From: JBCCBI01 sp039034155
GTDB taxonomy: Bacteria; Deinococcota; Deinococci; Deinococcales; Trueperaceae
Length of the DNA: 16,322 nt
Direction of reading: 5' to 3'
NCBI GenBank assembly: GCA_039034155.1
Contig: JBCCBI010000071.1
Coordinates: 1 to 16,322, forward strand
Shown piece after piece: positions 1 through 7,067 of this stretch (position 1 is the stretch's first letter; every line of letters begins with the position of its first letter). The translations under genes and the position numbers were made by a program. The notes under the pieces were generated by a model. It had not been told where the DNA came from, searched no databases, and saw only the letters and a list, made by a program, of their open reading frames with translations.

Positions 1-1
1 A

Positions 2-219
2 GTCTGGGTTCACCTCAAGCGTCTTGCCCACCAGCTCGAAACAACTGTCTATCAACTCAAGCAAGGACTGCTTGATGACTACATGAGCCAGCAACTTAAA
101 CAACCTTCCTATCCCATGAGGTTGTGTGCGTAAGTCCTAACGTTATTGAACAACAACTGGATGACGCACTGACAGACATCGAGTACCTCTTGCACATGAT
201 GGATGAATATCAGCAATAA
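2..219 (+). pseudogene. 3' end of an unidentified gene, frameshifted
   Basis: The left edge is open in one frame from base 2 to a TAA at 131-133, reading ...LLDDYMSQQLKQPSYP. A second frame takes over and ends at TAA 217-219, reading HEVVCVSPNVIEQQLDDALT and on to a terminal MMDEYQQ. Both halves look coding, with similar polar, helix-prone composition. One extra C in the CCC run at 113-115 would join them into a single frame, giving ...PSYPHEVV... I do not recognise the family. It is either a true frameshift (pseudogene), a homopolymer error in the assembly, or two chance open frames. The gene starts outside the window. Confidence 0.4.
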
Positions 220-337
220 AACGGACAGCTTGTTAGCCCAATCTCAGCTAGTGCAGCAACATATTGCTGAAAACTCTTGTAGACGCGCTAGTGTCTCAAG
301 TTTGTAACCCTCACCCAACAACTTTCAGGAGAAACTT

Positions 338-1390
338 ATGGCGAATTATAGAACCCCGTTTGCTTCAGGGCTAGCGGTGCGTGCTACTAGTACATATTGG
401 CTACTCTTTATGCTAGTTGCCTGTGGGCGCGGTCCAGCACCCAGTTTAGATGTACCTAGTTCAAATGTACCTAGTTCAAATGCCCCCAGCGCGCTGTTGA
501 GTGTCGCTGAACTTGGTAGCGGGGTGCTAGGTACTAGGGTAGACGTGCAGAGTTTAGTGAATGGCCTCGAGCTGTCAAGAGTTGACCGCCAAGTCATTGA
601 CCGTAATGGCATTCGCATTCAACAAGTCACCTTTAAAATTGCTAATATTTCACAAGTAGACATTGACAACTTGTCTATTTACGGAATACAGACACCTATC
701 AGCGTAGTTGGTACTAACGTCAGCGCGTTAAGAGATAGCTTAGCTGCTCCAATTACAAACGCAGACATGGCCAGGTCTATCTTGATGGTGCACGGGCGTT
801 TTGCAGACGGTAGCATTGACCCAGACAAAGCAGATATGCAGGCTTACACCCCAGCTGACCAAGCTCGAGTACAAGCTTTGCTAGATAGTGCATTTGCTGA
901 TATTGACTACGTTGTACTGAACCGTGGCTTTGTGGCTAGTAACGAAAGCGGCCAAGCTAACAGAGCCATTGCTGCTAACGAAACCGGTGTTGTAACGGTT
1001 GCAACCCAGTACCCGTATGACCCAGCGAACCCAGCGGGGTATCCAGATAAATTCAACCTGCAAGTGGCGTTTGTCAATGAAGCCACGCCAAGAATAACCC
1101 AAGGGTTAGATGAGTCTACAGATGACTTTGCAACACGCATTGAACAAACCTTTAACCCCCTGCCAGACAACTTAGAGGTCGTTGTCAACGAAGGTAGCTC
1201 TCCGTCAGTAACCTCAACCCCAACGACACCCGTAACTGTAGCTAGACCCAATCCGCCGGTTCAAGCTGCACCAGTAGACGCCACATCTTTCCAGCTCAGT
1301 ATGCAGAGTTCGGGGATTCAAACCACGGATGTAGAAATTGAAACGGTTATTTCTGGCACCTTACAAGGTGCAACTGTGACGGTGGGATAG
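338..1390 (+). CDS. Predicted lipoprotein of unknown function
   Basis: This 350-residue protein starts at an ATG preceded by a good Shine-Dalgarno, AGGAG at 327-331. The N-terminus has a basic stretch, a hydrophobic segment (residues 20-28) and a lipobox LVAC with the acceptor Cys at 29, so it is probably a lipid-anchored envelope protein. Directly after it comes a short Ser/Pro/Asn linker (VPSSN repeated) produced by a 15-bp tandem duplication. The rest is a polar, Asp/Asn/Thr-rich, probably beta-rich domain with a Thr/Pro linker near residues 285-315; I recognise no catalytic motif. It lies just upstream of the NHL-repeat surface protein on the same strand, so the two may be co-transcribed and act together at the cell surface; that is inference from position only. 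No function is assigned. Confidence 0.8.
   Translation: MANYRTPFASGLAVRATSTYWLLFMLVACGRGPAPSLDVPSSNVPSSNAPSALLSVAELGSGVLGTRVDVQSLVNGLELSRVDRQVIDRNGIRIQQVTFKIANISQVDIDNLSIYGIQTPISVVGTNVSALRDSLAAPITNADMARSILMVHGRFADGSIDPDKADMQAYTPADQARVQALLDSAFADIDYVVLNRGFVASNESGQANRAIAANETGVVTVATQYPYDPANPAGYPDKFNLQVAFVNEATPRITQGLDESTDDFATRIEQTFNPLPDNLEVVVNEGSSPSVTSTPTTPVTVARPNPPVQAAPVDATSFQLSMQSSGIQTTDVEIETVISGTLQGATVTVG
451..480 (+). repeat. 15-bp tandem duplication in lipoprotein linker
   Basis: Two perfect copies of TGTACCTAGTTCAAA lie head to tail at 451-465 and 466-480. They keep the reading frame and duplicate five residues (VPSSN) of the linker after the lipobox. A degenerate third copy (APS) follows in the protein. 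Confidence 0.85.
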
Positions 1391-1461
1391 TAATCATGCG
1401 CCAACCAAATAACACCCTAACTATCACAACCCAATCAACACAAGCGGGAAGGCAACCACCT

Positions 1462-3861
1462 ATGCAATCTAACAGATGGACACGACAGCTAGTAGCTATG
1501 CTTGTGACATTCATGATGAGTTGGGCAGCCGCGCAAGGAGGCACGATCAGCACAGTTGCTGGGACTGGTACACGAGGCTTTAGTGGTGATGGCGATCTGG
1601 CAACAGCTGCACAGCTATTCAATCCGACTAACGTGACCATTGACAGTGCGGGCAACCTGTTCATTGCTGACTTTGACAACGACCGCATCCGCAAGGTGGA
1701 TACGTCTGGCATCATCAGCACAGTTGCTGGGACTACAGAAGGCTTTAGTGGTGATGGTGGTTTGGCGACGGCAGCGCAGCTAAGTCTTCCAACTGATGTC
1801 GCGGTTGACAGTGCGGGCAACCTGTTCATTGCTGACCGTCTCAACTACCGCATCCGCAAAGTGGATACAGCTGGGATTATCACTACAGTTGCTGGCGATG
1901 GCACAGAAGGCTTTAGTGGTGATGGTGGTTTGGCGACGGCGGCGCAGCTAAATTGGCCGTTTGGCGTGACCGTTGACAGTGCGGGCAACCTGTTCATTGC
2001 TGACTTTGACAACGACCGCATCCGCAAGGTGGATACGTCTGGGATTATCACTACAGTTGCTGGCGATGGCACAGAAGGCTTTGGTGGTGATGGCGGTCCT
2101 GCTACGGCAGCGCAGCTAAGGAATCCGATTGACGTGACCGTTGACAGTGCCGGCAACCTGTTCATTGCTGACCAAATCAACCACCGCATCCGCAAGGTGG
2201 ACACAGCTGGGATTATCACTACAGTTGCTGGGACCACACGAGGCTTTGGTGGCGATGGTGGTTTGGCGACGGCGGCGCAGCTAAATCGTCCGTATAGCGT
2301 GACCGTTGACAGTGCGGGCAACTTGTTCATTGCTGACTTTGGTAACAACCGCATCCGCAAGGTAATTCCTGTAAGCGACCAAACCATTACCTTCACTGCC
2401 CTAGCTAACCGAACCTATGGCGATGCCATATTTACAGTAAATGCCACAGCCAGTTCAGGTCTAGATGTCAGCTTTAGCTCAGCTACCCCCACAGTCTGCA
2501 CAACAAACGGTACAGACGGTGAAGACATCACCTTAGTTACAACAGGCACCTGCACCATCAACGCCAATCAAGCAGGTGATGCTAACTTCAACGCTGCCCC
2601 TCAAGTTCAACAAAGCTTTACGGTAACTCCTAAAGCTCTAACCGCAACAGTAGACGACCAGTCGCGCATCTTTGGTGCTGCCAACCCTACCTTCACAATT
2701 ACCTACACAGGCTTTGTTGGGGCTGACATAGCCACCGATTTGGATAGCCTTGCCATCGCTACCACCACTGCTGACGCAACAACGCCAGCTGGCACCGTGC
2801 TAATCACCTGTGATGTCACTAGCTTTACTGATACCAACTACACGTTGGCAGCAGGTGACTGTGCTGCTGGTACCTTGACCATTGGTACGGTTGCCCTGAC
2901 CATTACAGCAGAAGATGTCACATTCGTCTCTGGTGATCCAGTACCTATGTACACAGTGACTTACAACGGCTTTGTAGGTGCAGATGATCCTTCTGTTTTG
3001 GGTGGCACCTTAGACATTACAGATGATACGGGTGGTGACTACACCACACTTGGTGTGTTTACACTCACTCCTAGTGGGCTAACGTCAACAAATTATGCCA
3101 TCACTTTTGTACCCGGCACACTTACGATTGTGCGTAACCCTATCACCCAAGCTCCAGACATCCAACTTAGAGATGGCAACAGCACAGCCGCAGATAGCAT
3201 TACCTCAAACGGTCTAGTCCCACTTTCCTACGGCAGCTTCAAGCGCAATCAAACCGTCATCCTTGACTACCTCGTGAGAAACCCTGGAGCTAAAACCTTA
3301 GACCTAGGTGAACTCACGCTACCTAGCTTCATGAGTGTTGAAGGTGATGCCCTCCCCGAACGCCTAGCTAGCTTTGAAAGTGCCTTGTTACAAGTTCGCG
3401 TTGACACCTCAATCGCAGGCACCCTAACAGGCCAAGTGAGCCTAACTAGCAACGACCCAGATGTGAATGAAAAGCCCTTCACATTTGATGTTGTCATTAC
3501 CATAAGTAATGAACCTGCCAATGCTGTGTATGTGTTACCGGGGGTTGACTTAGCAGACGTAACCGTACGTCCTAACCAACAAAACGTACCCATCTACAGT
3601 GCCAAATTGCAGGTGCCAACAGGCTCAGTCGCTGTCACACTGAACGCATTAAGCCTAACCGCAGATAACCTACCCGCACTCAGCAGTGTTCAATCCTTGA
3701 CGCTCGTTATTGATGGGGGCACTAGAGGTATACGGGACTCACGAGATGTTGTGCTTGCCACGGTAGATGGCCCCAGCACAGATACCATCACGTTTACCTT
3801 TCCAGAGCGAACGCTACAGCCCAACTTACCCTTGTGGCTACTTGTAGTCGCGGATTTTTAG
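1462..3861 (+). CDS. Secreted NHL-repeat / MBG / Ig-like surface protein
   Basis: The open frame extends back to an ATG at 1396, but I choose ATG 1462 (799 aa). A GGGAAGG box sits about 9 bases before it, and it starts a classic Sec signal peptide (basic residues, hydrophobic LVAMLVTFMM, cleavage near WAAA|Q). From 1396 the signal peptide would be buried behind 22 polar residues. Residues about 28-300 are five NHL-type beta-propeller repeats with the recurring phrases DSAGNLFIAD and RIRKVDT. Residues about 304-390 form an Ig-like module with paired Cys. Two MBG-type modules follow (about 390 and 476, each with GFVGAD), then an Asp-anchor-like beta domain to the end. The family is extracellular and usually binds proteins or glycans; the ligand here is unknown. 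No sortase motif or membrane anchor is visible. It follows the lipoprotein gene and contains no CTCGAG site. Confidence 0.85.
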   Translation: MQSNRWTRQLVAMLVTFMMSWAAAQGGTISTVAGTGTRGFSGDGDLATAAQLFNPTNVTIDSAGNLFIADFDNDRIRKVDTSGIISTVAGTTEGFSGDGGLATAAQLSLPTDVAVDSAGNLFIADRLNYRIRKVDTAGIITTVAGDGTEGFSGDGGLATAAQLNWPFGVTVDSAGNLFIADFDNDRIRKVDTSGIITTVAGDGTEGFGGDGGPATAAQLRNPIDVTVDSAGNLFIADQINHRIRKVDTAGIITTVAGTTRGFGGDGGLATAAQLNRPYSVTVDSAGNLFIADFGNNRIRKVIPVSDQTITFTALANRTYGDAIFTVNATASSGLDVSFSSATPTVCTTNGTDGEDITLVTTGTCTINANQAGDANFNAAPQVQQSFTVTPKALTATVDDQSRIFGAANPTFTITYTGFVGADIATDLDSLAIATTTADATTPAGTVLITCDVTSFTDTNYTLAAGDCAAGTLTIGTVALTITAEDVTFVSGDPVPMYTVTYNGFVGADDPSVLGGTLDITDDTGGDYTTLGVFTLTPSGLTSTNYAITFVPGTLTIVRNPITQAPDIQLRDGNSTAADSITSNGLVPLSYGSFKRNQTVILDYLVRNPGAKTLDLGELTLPSFMSVEGDALPERLASFESALLQVRVDTSIAGTLTGQVSLTSNDPDVNEKPFTFDVVITISNEPANAVYVLPGVDLADVTVRPNQQNVPIYSAKLQVPTGSVAVTLNALSLTADNLPALSSVQSLTLVIDGGTRGIRDSRDVVLATVDGPSTDTITFTFPERTLQPNLPLWLLVVADF
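1546..2364 (+). repeat. Tandem array of five 165/168-bp NHL-coding units
   Basis: Units begin at 1546, 1714, 1879, 2047 and 2215, each at an ATC codon followed by AGC/ACT ACA GTT GCT; the last is a partial unit of about 150 bp. Long stretches, such as the segment encoding DSAGNLFIAD, are almost identical at the DNA level between units. This suggests recent duplication or ongoing gene conversion. The array also creates long but non-genic open frames on the opposite strand. Confidence 0.9.
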
Positions 3862-4043
3862 GGACAGACTGACGATTACCTAAGGACGCTGGGGGAATAC
3901 GTTAACCGCATCAGTTTTGATAGTGGTAGCTAGTTCCCCTAGTACCGTCTGTGTGAGGTTTATGAGTTATTTAACCCATAAGGGCAAATATCCGTGCAGT
4001 TTGTCATACAACTGTAAGGCAAAAAACTCCGCACAATGCTGCT

Positions 4044-4112
4044 ATGTACGTGCAGCTATTAGGGAAACCTGTGGCGTAATCTGACACAGAACACTACGAA
4101 CTCCCCGCTGAA
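4044..4112 (+). other. Interrupted 5' extension of the BTAD regulator gene
   Basis: ATG 4044 is in frame with the downstream gene and reads MYVQLLGKPVA, then TAA at 4077-4079, then SDTEHYELPAE straight into LPLFLVSFLAAHG. The hydrophobic first beta-strand of the type xVQLLGxPxx is what one expects at the start of a BTAD regulator's winged-helix domain, so this is probably the ancestral N-terminus broken by one stop codon. There is no convincing Shine-Dalgarno before ATG 4044. The remaining spacer 3862-4043 shows no clear promoter or terminator to me. Confidence 0.5.
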
Positions 4113-7043
4113 TTGCCACTTTTTTTGGTAAGTTTTTTGGCGGCACATGGCACGTGGTTAAGTCGGCGTGAGGTGTTGGCGGTGTTTTACCCTGGTGAAG
4201 ATGAGACGTCCGCCCGGCACCGGCTAAGCCAACTTATGTACCGCATGAAAAAGCAGCCTTATTGGCAAGGGCTCGAGTCCAACACTCACAATGTACGGTT
4301 TACAGGCCAGAGTGATCTGGCTGCTTACCATGATGCGTTTGCCCAAGGCGATTGGGCGGCAAGTTGTGAACGCTATGGTGGTCCTTTACTAGCAGACGCA
4401 CCAACCTCTGCGTGGCCGCAGTTTGAAGATTGGCTCGAGCAAGAACGTAACGAGTTAACCCGCAGTTTTGTAGATGCGGCTATGCTGCACAGTACACGCT
4501 TGCTACAAAGTGGCACAGTTGAGCAGGCAGCTAGCTTGCTCGAGCGTGTGCTGGTTGTAGACAGCCTCAACGAAGACGCTTTGCGGCAATACCTTGGGAT
4601 TGCCCCTAAAGTAGGTCAACAAGCGCTTGCCCTTGAATACTTTGAGCAGTTTAAAGCGCAGCTCGAGCGCGACCTGGGTACGCACCCACTAGCGGAAACA
4701 ACCCGCCTAGCAGAACATCTTTGGCAAGACCTTAAACAGCATAAAAAATCTACTGCGCCACCAGCGGCTGCATCTGGTACTACAACTTGTCTAGCGCGCG
4801 GATACGTTCACAACACACCAGAAATACTTACGCCGTTTGTAGGGCGGCAGCTTGAACTGGCACAACTAACTAACTTGCTCGAGCAACCAGACACCCGTTT
4901 ACTAACCCTACTTGGCCCTGGTGGCATGGGCAAAACGCGCTTGGCGTTGGCACTCGCCAAACAACAAGCTGCTAACTACGCTCAAGGCGCTGTGTTTGTA
5001 CCCTTGGTTGATGCCAGCTCGGTAGCCGCTGTGCCAAGCGTTGTGCTACGTACGCTAGGACTTACTGCAGATGCCAAAGAAGACATCACCACACAAGTGC
5101 TGGACGTTTTGCGTGACAAACATCTTCTACTCATTTTTGATAACGCTGAGCATGTGCTGGAGGGTGTTGCGTTTATCCAGAAGTTGCTTGATGCTGGCGA
5201 TCAACTTGATGTTCTGGTAACCTCGCGTGAGCGGCTGAACGTACGTGGCGAGGATCTTTTTGATGTTCAAGGCTTAGCCGTTCCTGATGCGTCAGAAGCA
5301 AGCTTAGATACCCTAGGTGACGTTGATGCCGTGCGCTTGTTTGTACGCAGTGCGCGCCGCATGGACTCGAGCTTTAACGTGAGCCGGAGCAATCAGGCCG
5401 ATGTCCTGCGCTTGTGCCAACAGGTTGCTGGCATGCCGTTAGCGCTCGAGCTAGCTGCTTCTTGGTTGCGGCTTATGAGCGTGACAGACGTTGCTGGCGA
5501 GCTAGCCGAAAGTGTCAAAGATTTAGACAGTGAGTACCACGACCTACCAGCACGCCACCAGAGCTTGGAAGCAGTGTTTGATCATTCGTGGCAGCTATTA
5601 AGTTCTAGCGAGCAAGATTTGCTGATGCAGCTTGCGATATTTCGTGGGGGCTTTCAGCTCGAGGCCGCCAAAGCTGTCACGGGTGCAAGTTCGCGCGCTT
5701 TAATGCGCCTACTCAACAAATCTTTTTTACGCCGCAGTGCTTCAGGGCGGGTGAGCTTTTTAGAAGTGCTACGCCAATTCGCTGAGGTTGAACTAAAACG
5801 CCAGCCAGAGCTGTATCAAACATCACAGCAACGTCATGCTAGCTACTTTGCAGAGCGGGCTAGTGCAAATGTGCCGCTTATTGAAGGTAGCCGGCAACAA
5901 GCTGCCGTGTTTGAACGCATGGACGACGACCTCGAGAACTACCGAGTTGCTCTTAGCTGGGCCACAGCTCAGCAAGATACTGCCTTAGGCTTTCAACTCA
6001 TCTACGGATTGGGCTATTTTTGGCAGAGCCGAGGCTATCTTCAAGAAGGTGTGACGAATATTGAGGCACTTCTTGCTATGGACAGCTCCGTGCCAGTCTC
6101 GAGCTTACAAGGACGGGCCATACTTCACCAAGCTATATTGACAGGTGACCTAGGTGAGCTCGAGCAAGCCAAGCGCCTTTGTATGCAGTGCATTGATATG
6201 GCGCGTAACTTAGAGGATGAGATACTTCTAGGGCGCGCCCTATGTAGTCTAGGTGTCCAAGTTCATCTACTTGATGAGGACGAAGACGCGCTCAGCTTAT
6301 TTCAAGAAGCTGTCACATTACAAAGAACAACACATGATGGCTATGGACTGGTTAACAGCCTCAACGAATTTGGTGTTGGGTTGTGCCGATTAGGGCGCTT
6401 TGAAGAGGGTAAAGCCGTGTTTGAAGACTGTCTAGCTCAAGCGCAGGCATTAGACAACAAACAATTTATGGCCTATGCGTTTAATAACTTAGCTGCTGTG
6501 GTCAACATGATTAGTAGTGATGACTGGGCGCAGGTGCGTGCTTATGATGAAGCAGCCCTCAAGTTAAAACAAGAGCTTGGTGATCGTAGGGGACTGGCGG
6601 TGTCTTATGGGAATCTATATCTTGCGTCCAGTCAGGAAAATGATTATGCAGCAGCATGTAGTTACTTAGCCAAAGCTTTACAACTAGCCTACGAGTTAGG
6701 CAAACAACCCTCTGTGTATGCATTTTTGTTCTATACCTTAGACACTGCTGTGCGTTATCAAGCGTGGAAATTAGCGGCAATGTTGACGGGTGTAGTTAAT
6801 AGCCGGCGTCTAGAAACATTTACTGCAACGATCAACCCAAAACGTTTTGAAGAAATTCTCGGCAGATCTTCGGATGCTTTAAACAAACATTTAAACGACG
6901 TTCGGTTACGTCAACTTACCCTTAAAGGACAAACCCTACCTATACATGAGGTTGTGAGCCAAGCCTTGACTTGGCTCGAGACACAAGCTTCACAAGATCA
7001 ATCTAAGCAAAGTAGTACAGACAGGTTAGTAGTCCACAATTGA
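4113..7043 (+). CDS. BTAD-family transcriptional regulator with ATPase and TPR domains
   Basis: This is a 976-residue protein if translation starts at TTG 4113; no good ribosome-binding site precedes it. The probable original start is ATG 4044, now separated by an in-frame TAA at 4077. Residues 1-65 are the remainder of a winged-helix DNA-binding domain. Residues about 85-210 are a bacterial transcriptional activator (BTAD) domain, ending in the typical ALEYFEQFKAQLERDLGTHP. An NB-ARC-like ATPase follows: FVGR, Walker A GPGGMGKT (268-275) and Walker B LLLIFDN with Asp343. The C-terminal third is helical TPR repeats, presumably the signal-sensing part. Such STAND-type regulators switch on ligand and ATP binding; the ligand and target genes are unknown. 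It converges on the polyferredoxin gene. Ten of its 17 Leu-Glu pairs are spelled CTC GAG. Without its first strand the DNA-binding domain may be impaired. Confidence 0.85.
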   Translation: MPLFLVSFLAAHGTWLSRREVLAVFYPGEDETSARHRLSQLMYRMKKQPYWQGLESNTHNVRFTGQSDLAAYHDAFAQGDWAASCERYGGPLLADAPTSAWPQFEDWLEQERNELTRSFVDAAMLHSTRLLQSGTVEQAASLLERVLVVDSLNEDALRQYLGIAPKVGQQALALEYFEQFKAQLERDLGTHPLAETTRLAEHLWQDLKQHKKSTAPPAAASGTTTCLARGYVHNTPEILTPFVGRQLELAQLTNLLEQPDTRLLTLLGPGGMGKTRLALALAKQQAANYAQGAVFVPLVDASSVAAVPSVVLRTLGLTADAKEDITTQVLDVLRDKHLLLIFDNAEHVLEGVAFIQKLLDAGDQLDVLVTSRERLNVRGEDLFDVQGLAVPDASEASLDTLGDVDAVRLFVRSARRMDSSFNVSRSNQADVLRLCQQVAGMPLALELAASWLRLMSVTDVAGELAESVKDLDSEYHDLPARHQSLEAVFDHSWQLLSSSEQDLLMQLAIFRGGFQLEAAKAVTGASSRALMRLLNKSFLRRSASGRVSFLEVLRQFAEVELKRQPELYQTSQQRHASYFAERASANVPLIEGSRQQAAVFERMDDDLENYRVALSWATAQQDTALGFQLIYGLGYFWQSRGYLQEGVTNIEALLAMDSSVPVSSLQGRAILHQAILTGDLGELEQAKRLCMQCIDMARNLEDEILLGRALCSLGVQVHLLDEDEDALSLFQEAVTLQRTTHDGYGLVNSLNEFGVGLCRLGRFEEGKAVFEDCLAQAQALDNKQFMAYAFNNLAAVVNMISSDDWAQVRAYDEAALKLKQELGDRRGLAVSYGNLYLASSQENDYAAACSYLAKALQLAYELGKQPSVYAFLFYTLDTAVRYQAWKLAAMLTGVVNSRRLETFTATINPKRFEEILGRSSDALNKHLNDVRLRQLTLKGQTLPIHEVVSQALTWLETQASQDQSKQSSTDRLVVHN

Positions 7044-7067
7044 GGCTAGACAGTAACGCGCCTAGCC
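7044..7067. terminator. Weak inverted repeat between convergent genes
   Basis: GGCTAG (7044-7049) and CTAGCC (7062-7067) can pair across a 12-base loop exactly where two convergent genes meet; the right arm overlaps the stop codon of the minus-strand gene. There is no T-run on either side, so a bidirectional intrinsic terminator is only a suggestion. Confidence 0.22.

Noticed and set aside
254..269. Hairpin CAGCAA-CATA-TTGCTG after the left-edge gene.
   Set aside because: The stem is only 6 bp and no T-run follows, so it is not a convincing terminator.
1396..1461. Upstream ATG 1396 as the start of the NHL-repeat protein.
   Set aside because: It has no ribosome-binding site and would place 22 polar residues before the signal peptide; ATG 1462 fits better.
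1347..2396. Long open frames on the minus strand opposite the NHL repeats.
   Set aside because: They are a by-product of the tandem repeat's composition, have no start signals and encode repetitive Pro/Ser/Val text.
3862..3933. The frame stays open for 23 codons after the TAG of the NHL-repeat gene, suggesting a readthrough extension.
   Set aside because: A run this short is common by chance and the tail shows no recognisable domain.
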